From PNAI01 sp964575715 (GTDB lineage Bacteria > Pseudomonadota > Alphaproteobacteria > Rhizobiales > Xanthobacteraceae), in contig CAZNSG010000143.1 of assembly GCA_964575715.1 (NCBI GenBank), positions 1 to 15,586 on the forward strand: DNA of 15,586 bases. Direction: 5' to 3'. Each line of letters begins with the position of its first letter. Position 1 is the first letter of the stretch. Under the pieces are notes generated by a model. The model was not told the origin of the DNA and made no database searches. It saw only the letters and a list, made by a program, of their open reading frames with translations. Made by a program: the position numbers and the translations under genes. Shown one piece after another: positions 6,255-13,678 of this stretch.

Positions 6255-8552
6255 GTGGGCTTCGTCGGCCGTTCGGTTCCGCGCATTGAGGACCGACCTC
6301 TGGTCACAGGTCGGGGACGGTTTGCAGCCGATGTCGTCTTTCCTCATATGCTGCATATGCGGGTCGTGCGGTCGGCCTATGCGCATGGCCGGATCGTATC
6401 GATCGACAGCCGCGCGGCGCGGGCCTTGGCCGGCGTCGTGGCGGTTTGGACCTTCGACGATGTGGCCGATATCCCGCCGATCGATTTCCGGCTGACCCGG
6501 ATTGAGGGATTGGCGCCCTATCGCCAGCCCATCCTGGCCCGTCAGCGTGTGCGCTATGTCGGTGAGCCGATTGCGGTGGTGTTCGCGACCGATGCGTATC
6601 TGGCGGAGGATGCCGCCGAACTCGTAACGATTGAGGTCGAAGAACTCCCCGTGGTTCTCGATGCAAGGAGCGCGCCCGGAGAGTTCGAGGATGGCCGATC
6701 GACCGAACCGACGACGCTGGAAAAGTCTTACGGCAATCTGGGGGCGGCGTTCCATGCTGCACATGCGGTCGTGGAATTAGACCTCGCGATCGGCCGACAT
6801 TCCGGCGTTCCGATGGAAACGCGCGGCGCGATCGCGCGCTATGACGCGGCCAGCGACGTGCTGGAAATGCACGGGGCGGCTAAGGTGCCGCACTGGAATC
6901 GCGACCACATCGCCCGCATGCTCGGCCGCGACCCCTCGACGGTTCATCTTTACCAGGGCCATGTCGGCGGCGGCTTTGGCATCCGGGGCGAACTCTATCC
7001 CGAGGACGTTCTGGTTTGCGCGGCTGCGCTGCGGCTCGGTGTGCCGGTGAAATGGATCGAGGATCGACGCGAGCATCTGATCGCCGCCAACCATTCGCGC
7101 CAGCAGCATCACCATGTCCGGGCTGCGGTCGATGCCGAGGGCCGCATTCTCGGCATCGATGACGAATTTTTTCATGATCAGGGCGGCTATGTGCGGACCC
7201 ACGCCGCCACCGTGCCCGACCTCACGGCGGCAATGTTGCCCGGCCCGTATCGCGTCCCGGCTTACCGAGCGCTTGGTCATGTCCGGCTGACGAATAAGAC
7301 GCCCGGCGGCACATATCGTGCACCCGGGCGGTACGAGAGTACGTTTGTGCGCGAGCGGTTAATGGATGCGATCGCGGGACGCCTTGGGATCGATCGGATC
7401 GAAATCCGGCGCCGCAATCTCATCGCCAAGGAGGCAATGCCCTTTACTCGCCCGTTGGCGACGCTCGGCACCGAAGTTGTGCTCGATTCCGGCGACTATG
7501 CCGGTCTGCTCGACAAGGCGCTGGCCAAGGTCCAATGGAATGCACTGCAGGACGAGCTGCGGCGTCGCCGCTCCGCAGGCGAATGTGTTGGAGCGGGAGT
7601 AGCCATCTTTGTCGAGAAGAGTGGGCTCGGGCCGTTTGATGGCGTCCGGTTAAGCGTGGATACTGCCGGTCTCGTCGAGGTGGTCACAGGCGCCGCTTCG
7701 GTGGGCCAGGGAATCGAGACCGTGATAGCGCAAATCTGCGCTGACGCGCTCGGCGTCGACTATCGTCGTGTCCGGGTCATCCATGGGCGCACGGACCGGA
7801 TCGCCTTCGGTCAGGGCGCCTTCGCGTCGCGGGTCACAGTGATGACCGGCGAGGCGACTCGCCTTGCCGCCGTCGAATTGCGCAAAAAGGCGATCGAGCT
7901 TGCTTCGGAACTGCTTCAGCAATCTCCAGACACGCTCGACGTTGTCGATGGTAAGGTCATGCGCAAGGGTGCCGCTGTCGGACCATCGATGACACTGGGA
8001 GAGATTGCGAAGGCTTTGGAGCCGGCCTCAAAATTGCGTGGCGACCGCCCTCCTGGTCTCACGGCCGATGGCTGGTTCTACTCCGATCACATGAACTATC
8101 CCTATGGCGTGCATATTGCCGTTGCGCGCGTGGATCGCCACACCGGAGGCACAACGATCGAACGCTATCTCATTGCCTATGACATCGGCCGGGCGGTCAA
8201 TCCCATGCTGGTCGAGGGCCAGATCGCCGGCGGATTCGCCCAGGGTCTTGGCGGCGCATTGCTCGAGGAGTTTCTGTACGATGATCGCGGCGAACCTCTG
8301 TCGGTCAGTTTCGCCGACTATCTCATGCCGACCGCACGTGAAGTGCCAACTCTTGACATCATTATTACCGAGGACGCACCAAGTCCGCTCAACCCACTTG
8401 GATTGAAGGGGGCGGGCGAGGGAGGCGCGAACGCAGTGGGTGCGGCAATCGCTACCGCGATCGATGACGCGATCGGAATTCCGGGTGCGATCACGCGGCT
8501 GCCGGTAACGCCGCAGCGGCTCCGAGAGATTCTCAGGCGATCCGAACGCTGA
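6255..8552 (+). CDS. Molybdenum hydroxylase, molybdopterin-binding large subunit (second copy)
   Basis: This second full-length large subunit (765 residues) has the same domain order as its neighbour: VGRSVPRIEDRPLVTGRGRF at the N-terminus, HVGGGFGIRGELYPED at about 236-251, GGTYRAPGR ending at R359, ASVGQGIETVIAQICADALG, and GAGEGG with presumed catalytic E722. It is clearly diverged from the first copy, with TYRAPGR against PYRGVSR and GIRGELYPED against GQKMSLAPEF, so it is not a recent duplicate. The frame is open upstream to 6111. I choose GTG 6255, one base after the preceding TAA, with AAGG six bases upstream; this puts the family motif at the N-terminus. It may form an alternative enzyme with the shared small subunits, or a mixed complex. 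It ends the operon, 15 bases from the convergent livF stop. Confidence 0.92.
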   Translation: MGFVGRSVPRIEDRPLVTGRGRFAADVVFPHMLHMRVVRSAYAHGRIVSIDSRAARALAGVVAVWTFDDVADIPPIDFRLTRIEGLAPYRQPILARQRVRYVGEPIAVVFATDAYLAEDAAELVTIEVEELPVVLDARSAPGEFEDGRSTEPTTLEKSYGNLGAAFHAAHAVVELDLAIGRHSGVPMETRGAIARYDAASDVLEMHGAAKVPHWNRDHIARMLGRDPSTVHLYQGHVGGGFGIRGELYPEDVLVCAAALRLGVPVKWIEDRREHLIAANHSRQQHHHVRAAVDAEGRILGIDDEFFHDQGGYVRTHAATVPDLTAAMLPGPYRVPAYRALGHVRLTNKTPGGTYRAPGRYESTFVRERLMDAIAGRLGIDRIEIRRRNLIAKEAMPFTRPLATLGTEVVLDSGDYAGLLDKALAKVQWNALQDELRRRRSAGECVGAGVAIFVEKSGLGPFDGVRLSVDTAGLVEVVTGAASVGQGIETVIAQICADALGVDYRRVRVIHGRTDRIAFGQGAFASRVTVMTGEATRLAAVELRKKAIELASELLQQSPDTLDVVDGKVMRKGAAVGPSMTLGEIAKALEPASKLRGDRPPGLTADGWFYSDHMNYPYGVHIAVARVDRHTGGTTIERYLIAYDIGRAVNPMLVEGQIAGGFAQGLGGALLEEFLYDDRGEPLSVSFADYLMPTAREVPTLDIIITEDAPSPLNPLGLKGAGEGGANAVGAAIATAIDDAIGIPGAITRLPVTPQRLREILRRSER

Positions 8553-8567
8553 CGCCGGTCTGCGCAA

Positions 8568-9296
8568 TCATACCGAGAGCAGGCTGCGCTGCGCTGCGAC
8601 GTCCTTGGCGAGATCTGCCATGCGACCTTCCCACTGCATCTGTCCCTTCTCAAGAACATAGACCCGGTCCGAGACAAACTCGGCGAAGTGAATATTCTGC
8701 TCGGACAGGAGCACCGAGAGGCCCTCCTTCTTGAGTTCGACGATGGTATTGGCCATCTGCTCGACGATCACGGGTGCCACACCTTCGGAGGGTTCGTCGA
8801 GCGCGACAAGCAGGGGATTGCCCATAAGCGTGCGGGCGACGGTCAGCATCTGCTGTTCGCCACCGCTCAAATGCGCGCCACGTCGGTCGGTAATGCGGCT
8901 GAGATTTGAAAAAATCGAGAATAGCTTTTCTGGTGTCCACGACGGCGCGGGCTTACCGTCAGGAAATCGTCGGGTCGGTTGGCGGCCGATATCGAGGTTC
9001 TCCAGCACCGTCAGATCGGAAAAAATACGACGATCTTCGGGTACGAAGCCGAGGCCGCGGCGCGCAATCTCGAATGGTCTGAGCTTCGAGATGTCCTCCC
9101 CGCAGAATCGAACAGTGCCGCTGCACCTTGCGATCAGCGCCATCAACGCCTTTATGGTCGTCGACTTACCTGCGCCGTTCCGGCCCATCAGGGCGACCAC
9201 CTCGCCGCGGCCGACATGAAATGATAAATCAAACAGAATGTGCGCGGCGCCATACCACGCGTTGAGTCCCTTAACCTCGAGCATCGGAGCACTCAT
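8568..9296 (-). CDS. livF: Branched-chain amino acid-type ABC transporter ATP-binding protein LivF
   Basis: This 242-residue cytoplasmic ATPase is one of the two nucleotide-binding subunits of a HAAT-family importer. Walker A is GRNGAGKST at 38-46, the Q-loop region lies near FVPEDRRIFSDLTVLEN (84-100), the signature is LSGGEQQMLTVARTL at 143-157, and Walker B is LVALDEPSEG at 163-172, followed by the His-loop equivalent SEQN. The VPEDRRIF stretch and short length are typical of LivF rather than LivG. Its ATG overlaps the livG stop by four bases (ATGA at 9293-9296), so the two are translationally coupled. It is the last gene of the transporter operon. The substrate is not necessarily an amino acid; related transporters take up aromatic acids. 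Confidence 0.95.
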   Translation of the reverse strand: MSAPMLEVKGLNAWYGAAHILFDLSFHVGRGEVVALMGRNGAGKSTTIKALMALIARCSGTVRFCGEDISKLRPFEIARRGLGFVPEDRRIFSDLTVLENLDIGRQPTRRFPDGKPAPSWTPEKLFSIFSNLSRITDRRGAHLSGGEQQMLTVARTLMGNPLLVALDEPSEGVAPVIVEQMANTIVELKKEGLSVLLSEQNIHFAEFVSDRVYVLEKGQMQWEGRMADLAKDVAAQRSLLSV

Positions 9297-10066
9297 GATG
9301 CCGCCTCGGCCCGCACAGAATGGGTCTTGCCCGTCCCAAGGTAGACCTGTTGGACTTCGGGGTTGTCTCGGATGGCCTCGGCATTGCCGTTCGCGATCAG
9401 CACGCCGCGGGCCAGCACGATGATGCGGTCGGCATATGCGAACACGACATCCATCGAGTGCTCGGTAAACAGCACGGAGATCTTGCGTTCGATCACCAGT
9501 TTCTTGACCAGGGCGATGAGGGCATTACGTTCGCCCGGCGCCATCCCGGCTGTCGGTTCGTCCATCAGAAGCAGGCGCGGGTCATTGGCCAGCGCAATCG
9601 CAAGCTCGACGCATTTGACGTCGCCGTAGGCGAGCTCCTTGCAGGGACGGTCAGCCGCTTCCGCCATCCTCACCTGGCTCAACAACTCGATGGCGCGGTC
9701 GCGATGGCGCCGCGCGAACGGTGTGCCAAAGCGAAAGGTCTCGCGGTTGTGGCTAACCAGCGCGAGCTGGACATTCTCGGCCACGGTCATCGAGCCGAAT
9801 GTGGCGGCAACCTGAAAGGTGCGACCCACGCCGAGGCGCCAGATCTCGCGAGGCTTCAGGCCGACGATGCTGCGATCGGCGAAGCGGATATCGCCATCGT
9901 CAGGCATGAGCTGACCATTTATCATGTTGAAGCAGGTTGATTTGCCGGCGCCGTTGGGACCGATCAGCGCGAGGAATTCTCCCTCTCCGACATTGAAGCT
10001 CACGCCGTCCACGGCGCGGACACCGCCGAACGCTTTGCGCAGCGAGCGAACCGAAAGCACGGTCAC
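9293..10066 (-). CDS. livG: Branched-chain amino acid-type ABC transporter ATP-binding protein LivG
   Basis: This 257-residue ATPase is the partner of LivF. Walker A is GPNGAGKST at 36-44; the LivG-type segment VGRTFQVAATFGSMTVAENV follows, then Walker B LLLMDEPTAGMAPGE and the LFTEHSMD His loop. The signature is LAYGDVKCVELA instead of LSYGQQRRLEIA; the LAYGDVK form is one I associate with alphaproteobacterial LivG proteins, though the Cys at the usual Arg is less ordinary. The start is GTG at 10066, overlapping the permease stop by four bases (GTGA at 10063-10066). This indicates tight coupling with both neighbours and equal production of the subunits. Confidence 0.95.
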   Translation of the reverse strand: MTVLSVRSLRKAFGGVRAVDGVSFNVGEGEFLALIGPNGAGKSTCFNMINGQLMPDDGDIRFADRSIVGLKPREIWRLGVGRTFQVAATFGSMTVAENVQLALVSHNRETFRFGTPFARRHRDRAIELLSQVRMAEAADRPCKELAYGDVKCVELAIALANDPRLLLMDEPTAGMAPGERNALIALVKKLVIERKISVLFTEHSMDVVFAYADRIIVLARGVLIANGNAEAIRDNPEVQQVYLGTGKTHSVRAEAAS

Positions 10067-11958
10067 CGCGGCACCTTTTCGGTGCGCAGGTTATCGAAGA
10101 ATCTGGCGATTGTGCCGACGATCCCGGCAGGGAACACGAGCACAAGCAGCAGGATGATCGCGCCGAGCAGAGCGCGCCAGAATTCGGTCTGCCGCATGAT
10201 CGTGTCCTGCAGGACGGCAAAGACCGAGGCCCCGACCACGGGGCCGGTCAGCGTCTGGATGCCTCCCAACAGCACCATCACGAGACCGTCCACGGAACGG
10301 CCGACCGCGATGGTTTCCGGAGAGATCGATCCCTTGGCGAAGGCGAAGAGCGCTCCGCCGAGGCCGCAAACCACGCCAGCTATCGCGAATGCGATCCAAT
10401 GCACGCGTTTGACGTCGATCCCGATGGTTTCGGCGCGCAGGGGAGAATCGCGCCCGGCCCGCATCGCATATCCGAATGGAGTGAACAGGATGTGGCGCAG
10501 CAGCAGTATCCCGCCGGCGGTTAGCGCAAGGGTCAGCAGGTAATAACTCCAGCGCGCATCGAAAGGCGCCGTCGGCCAGATCCCAAGCACGCCGTTGGAG
10601 CCGCCGGTTAGCTCTTCCCATTGGAACACGATCGCCCAGACAATCTGGGCGAAGGCCAGTGTCAGCATCGCAAGATAGACGCCCGACAGCCGCACGGCGA
10701 ACCACCCGAACAGCAGTGCGCCCGCCCCAGCGGCGAGCGGCGCTAGAAGCAACGCAAGGGGCATGGAGAACGCGAAAAATTTTACCAGGAGCGCTGCACC
10801 ATACGCGCCTAGGCCGAAATATGCGGCATGTCCGAACGAATGCATGCCGCCCGGCCCCATGATGAAATGCAAGCTGGTCGCAAACAGCACAGCGATCAGG
10901 ACATCGATTGCTAGAACCAGAGCATAGGGAGACGAGCGCTCCAGCAACGGCAGAAACATGAGAGCAAGCAAGACGCCGACGCCGATCAGCTTGAGCGAGG
11001 GCGCTGCGCGGCGAAGCGGTTCCTCGTCGGCCGCGGAATTGCGCACTGCGATCTGCGGCCGCCCGAGCAGCCCGTATGGCCGGGCGATCAAAACCGCCGC
11101 CATGACCAGAAATTCCGCGACCAGAGTGAGCTTGGAGAAGTTGATCGAATACCCGCCAATGTCCACGACGCCGATTCCGATGCACAGCGCCTTGATCTGG
11201 GCTATGATCACGGCAGCGAGATAGGCTCCGGTGATCGAGCCCATGCCGCCTACGACGACAACAACAAATGCGTCGCCAAGCACGATCAGGTCCATGTTCA
11301 AATTGGCAGGCTCACGTGCGAGCTGAAGGGCGCCACCCAGACCGGCAAGAAATGCGCCGCAGGCGAACACTGCCGTGAACAACAAGGCCTGATTGACGCC
11401 AAGGGCGCCGACCATCTCGCGGTCCTGCGTTGCCGCGCGAACCAGCCGTCCAAAGCGTGTCTTCGCCAGTAGCAGATGCAAGCCAATGAGAACGAGCGGG
11501 CCTGCAATGATGAGGAACAGATCGTAGCTCGGGAAGCGGCGGCTGAGGATTTCTATCGAACCGCCTAGACCGGGCGCACGCGGCCCAAACAGGTCCTCGT
11601 TGCCCCAAACCCAGAGAGTGGCATCGTTGATCACGAGCAGGACGGCGAATGTGGCGAGTAACTGAAACAGTTCGGGTGCCTGATAGATGCGCCGCAACAA
11701 TGCGATTTCGATCAGTGTGCCGATCGCCGCAACAAGGAGCGGGGCGAGCACCAAGCTGCCCCAAAAACCGAGACCGCCGCCAAACTTGGTTGCGATGCTG
11801 TAGGCAATATAGATGCCCAGCATGTAGAGCGAGCCGTGGGCAATATTGACGATGCGGGTCACGCCAAATATTAGCGACAGGCCGGCCCCGACAAAAAACA
11901 GACCGGAAGCCGTCGCGAGGCCGTTGATTGCCTGGAAGAGCAGGGCGTCGAGGCTCAT
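10063..11958 (-). CDS. Fused LivH-LivM permease of a HAAT-family ABC transporter
   Basis: This 631-residue inner-membrane protein joins both permease halves in one chain. Residues 1 to about 298 are LivH-like: SLIFGVTRIVNIAHGSLYML near 28-47, and a coupling loop around RLVRAATQDREMVGALGVN at 171-189. A short hydrophilic linker at about 299-322 (NSAADEEPLRRAAP) leads into a LivM-like half with GGMHSFGHAAYFGLGAYGA at 370-388 and a second coupling loop around RAGRDSPLRAETIGID. Each half alone would be about 300 residues, so nothing is missing. The frame is open upstream to 12069, but ATG 11958 (MSLDALLFQAINGL) places the first membrane helix correctly. The 167 bases to the binding-protein gene hold no gene and no clear terminator. 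The stop overlaps the livG start. Confidence 0.93.
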   Translation of the reverse strand: MSLDALLFQAINGLATASGLFFVGAGLSLIFGVTRIVNIAHGSLYMLGIYIAYSIATKFGGGLGFWGSLVLAPLLVAAIGTLIEIALLRRIYQAPELFQLLATFAVLLVINDATLWVWGNEDLFGPRAPGLGGSIEILSRRFPSYDLFLIIAGPLVLIGLHLLLAKTRFGRLVRAATQDREMVGALGVNQALLFTAVFACGAFLAGLGGALQLAREPANLNMDLIVLGDAFVVVVVGGMGSITGAYLAAVIIAQIKALCIGIGVVDIGGYSINFSKLTLVAEFLVMAAVLIARPYGLLGRPQIAVRNSAADEEPLRRAAPSLKLIGVGVLLALMFLPLLERSSPYALVLAIDVLIAVLFATSLHFIMGPGGMHSFGHAAYFGLGAYGAALLVKFFAFSMPLALLLAPLAAGAGALLFGWFAVRLSGVYLAMLTLAFAQIVWAIVFQWEELTGGSNGVLGIWPTAPFDARWSYYLLTLALTAGGILLLRHILFTPFGYAMRAGRDSPLRAETIGIDVKRVHWIAFAIAGVVCGLGGALFAFAKGSISPETIAVGRSVDGLVMVLLGGIQTLTGPVVGASVFAVLQDTIMRQTEFWRALLGAIILLLVLVFPAGIVGTIARFFDNLRTEKVPR

Positions 11959-12125
11959 CGACGGATCACTTCTCTCCGCGTCGAGGTGCGACAGATTGCC
12001 ACTGCGACGGGTAGGCTGATTGAGCGTGCGGCCATGCTCCCTCGATCGGCCTGAACTTGGCGTCGGCACATACTGGTCGCCCGCACTGGTAGTTCAGAGA
12101 GAGTGACGAACGTACTCGCGGAGCG

Positions 12126-13340
12126 TCAATCAGCCGCTGGCCGAAGTTTTTTCACTTCGGCATCCGAGGGCAGAACGCTTGCGCCATCGACGTATTTGAA
12201 TTCCGCCATCGTGCCCTTGCCATTCTTCAGTGCGATCTTGCCGACATAGGTGCCGACCGTCGCTTGATGGTCGCTGGCGCGGAACTCAAATGTTCCGAAC
12301 GGCCCGCCTTCGACCTTGAGCCCGCGGAACGCCACGATCAGCTTCTCGGTATCGGTCGAGCCGGCTTTGGCGATGCCGGCAGCGAGTGACTTCATCGTGT
12401 CGTAGCCGACAACGGAACCAAGGCGCGGATAGTCCTTCCAACGCGCCTGATATGCGGCGACGAACCTATTGTGCGCCGGCGTTTTGATCTCATCCCACGG
12501 ATAGCCGGTGACGATCCAACCGACCGGGGCTTCGTCCTTGAGCGGATCGAGATATTCAGGCTCGCCCGAGAGCAGACTGACCACTGTGCGATTCTTGAAT
12601 ACGCCACGCGTGGTCCCTTCACGCACAAAGCGTGCGAGATCGGCTCCGAACAGCACATTGAAGATGGCATCTGGCTTCGCATCGTCGATCGCCTGCGCGA
12701 CCGCGCCAGCTTCGACCTTGCCCAGCGGCGGGGCCTGCTCGGTCACAAACTCGACGTCGGGTTGCGCCTTCTTCATCATTTCCTTGAAGTTGGCGGCGGC
12801 CGATTGGCCGTATTCGAAGTTCGGATAGACCAGCGCCCAGCGCTTCTTCTTGGCGGCCACCGCTGCAGGTATCAGCATCGCCACCTGCATGTAGGTCGAA
12901 GCGCGCAGGCGGAAGGTGTAGCGGTTACCATTCTGCCAGGTGATCTTGTCGGTCAGCGGCTCGGCCGCTAGGAAGAATACTTTCTTCTTTCCGGCAAACT
13001 CGGTGACCGCAAGCCCGATGTGCGATAGGAACGTTCCGGCGATGATGTTAACGCCCTCGCGGGTGACCAGCTCCTCGGCGACGCGAACCGCATCGCCGGG
13101 GTTGGCGCCGTCGTCGCGGGAGATTACTTCGAGCTTCTTGCCCAGCACACCTCCCTTGGCATTGATCTCTTCGATCGCGAGTTCCCATCCCTTCTTGTAG
13201 GGATCGAGGAAGGCTGGCTGCGCCTTGTAGCTGTTGAGCTCACCGATCTTGATGGTGTTTTGTGCGGAAGCCGGTGTTCCGAGATAAACGACCGCTGCGC
13301 TTGCCGCAGCCAGCCGCAACAGGTGGAATCTCGTGATCAT
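12126..13340 (-). CDS. Periplasmic substrate-binding protein of the HAAT-family ABC transporter (LivK-like)
   Basis: This 404-residue periplasmic type I binding protein (Peripla_BP_6) feeds the LivHM/G/F transporter. A Sec signal peptide is clear: MITRFHLLRLAAASAAVVYL, then GTPASA, with likely cleavage after A26 before QNTIKIG. The mature part shows the family pattern: GWELAIEEINAKGGVLGKKL, then EVISRDDGANPGDAVRVAEE, then LVTREGVNIIAGTFLSH, and YPNFEYGQSAAANFKEMMKK in the second lobe. The frame is open back to 13415, but ATG 13340 is preceded by GGAG with seven bases of spacing and begins the signal peptide exactly. It is the first gene of the transporter operon. Proteins of this group bind amino acids, urea or aromatic acids; the ligand cannot be told from the sequence. 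Confidence 0.94.
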   Translation of the reverse strand: MITRFHLLRLAAASAAVVYLGTPASAQNTIKIGELNSYKAQPAFLDPYKKGWELAIEEINAKGGVLGKKLEVISRDDGANPGDAVRVAEELVTREGVNIIAGTFLSHIGLAVTEFAGKKKVFFLAAEPLTDKITWQNGNRYTFRLRASTYMQVAMLIPAAVAAKKKRWALVYPNFEYGQSAAANFKEMMKKAQPDVEFVTEQAPPLGKVEAGAVAQAIDDAKPDAIFNVLFGADLARFVREGTTRGVFKNRTVVSLLSGEPEYLDPLKDEAPVGWIVTGYPWDEIKTPAHNRFVAAYQARWKDYPRLGSVVGYDTMKSLAAGIAKAGSTDTEKLIVAFRGLKVEGGPFGTFEFRASDHQATVGTYVGKIALKNGKGTMAEFKYVDGASVLPSDAEVKKLRPAAD

Positions 13341-13347
13341 GATCTTG

Positions 13348-13351
13348 CTCC
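13348..13351 (-). promoter_or_regulatory. Ribosome binding site fixing the start of the binding-protein gene
   Basis: GGAG on the minus strand, seven bases before ATG 13340, decides this start over the longer open frame that begins at 13415. Confidence 0.65.
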
Positions 13352-13506
13352 ATATGGTGGGTGCGATGCGAAATAGATCGTGCGGACGTGACCAAATTCT
13401 ATTTCTGGCCGGCAACCCAACCCAAAGGTCATCCGCCCGGCGTGAGAAATCCTCTGCCGTTCAACCGGCATCGAAAGAGATCATCCGCCATTAACATTGT
13501 ATGCAA

Positions 13507-13535
13507 ATAGTCGGCTCCACCCGGAAGCTTGTCAA
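13507..13535 (-). promoter_or_regulatory. Possible promoter of the transporter operon
   Basis: A perfect TTGACA lies on the minus strand at 13530-13535, preceded by a C as in the rhizobial CTTGAC consensus. Seventeen bases on is GACTAT (13507-13512), only three of six to TATAAT. Transcription would start near 13500 with a leader of about 160 bases. The -35 is convincing; the -10 is weak. Confidence 0.35.
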
Positions 13536-13547
13536 GGTCACCTGGTG

Positions 13548-13560
13548 GTCATTTGATGAC
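13548..13560. promoter_or_regulatory. Palindromic operator candidate GTCAT-TTG-ATGAC
   Basis: A perfect five-base inverted repeat with a three-base centre lies between the two divergent genes. It overlaps the -10 candidate for the TctC-like gene and sits just upstream of the liv -35. A related sequence, GTCGTTTGAT (nine of ten to GTCATTTGAT), occurs at 1387-1396 before the hydroxylase operon. Its size and symmetry suit a dimeric repressor, but the regulator family is not identified and no regulator gene is in the window. Confidence 0.4.
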
Positions 13561-13678
13561 GCATGAGCGCGCAGTCGTATTGCTGCGGCGAAGTGTGCGC
13601 GTCTACGGCTGCAAGTTTTTTGTTTTCCACGCCACGACGGAACGCTATGCTCCATGATCGAAGCACAGGGGTCAGCAG

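Larger units (their letters stand above)
13341..13678. promoter_or_regulatory. Divergent promoter region between the liv operon and the TctC-like gene
   Basis: This 338-base stretch separates two divergently read transport genes and carries no coding signal of its own, though the liv-side frame stays open to 13415. It contains TTGACA on the minus strand (13530-13535), TTGTCA on the plus strand (13529-13534) with TTTGAT 17 bases downstream (13552-13557), and the perfect palindrome GTCAT-TTG-ATGAC (13548-13560). The overlap of opposing -35 boxes and the dyad within about 30 bases suggests that one regulator controls both directions. A T-run at 13616-13621 has no good stem before it. Confidence 0.5.

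Noticed and set aside
1438..8552. Aerobic CO dehydrogenase (coxMSL) operon
   Set aside because: The AYRCSFR motif with the Cu-bound Cys is missing from both large subunits, the gene order includes an amidohydrolase, and cox accessory genes are absent.
11959..12069. Longer N-terminus for the LivH-LivM fusion
   Set aside because: The extra 37 residues are hydrophilic and without family match; the LivH start is at MSLDALLFQ.
13341..13415. Longer N-terminus for the LivK-like binding protein
   Set aside because: It would bury the signal peptide behind 25 charged residues; GGAG seven bases before ATG 13340 settles the start.
13610..13630. T-rich run as an intrinsic terminator
   Set aside because: No stable GC-rich stem directly precedes the Ts, and neither divergent gene would need a terminator there.
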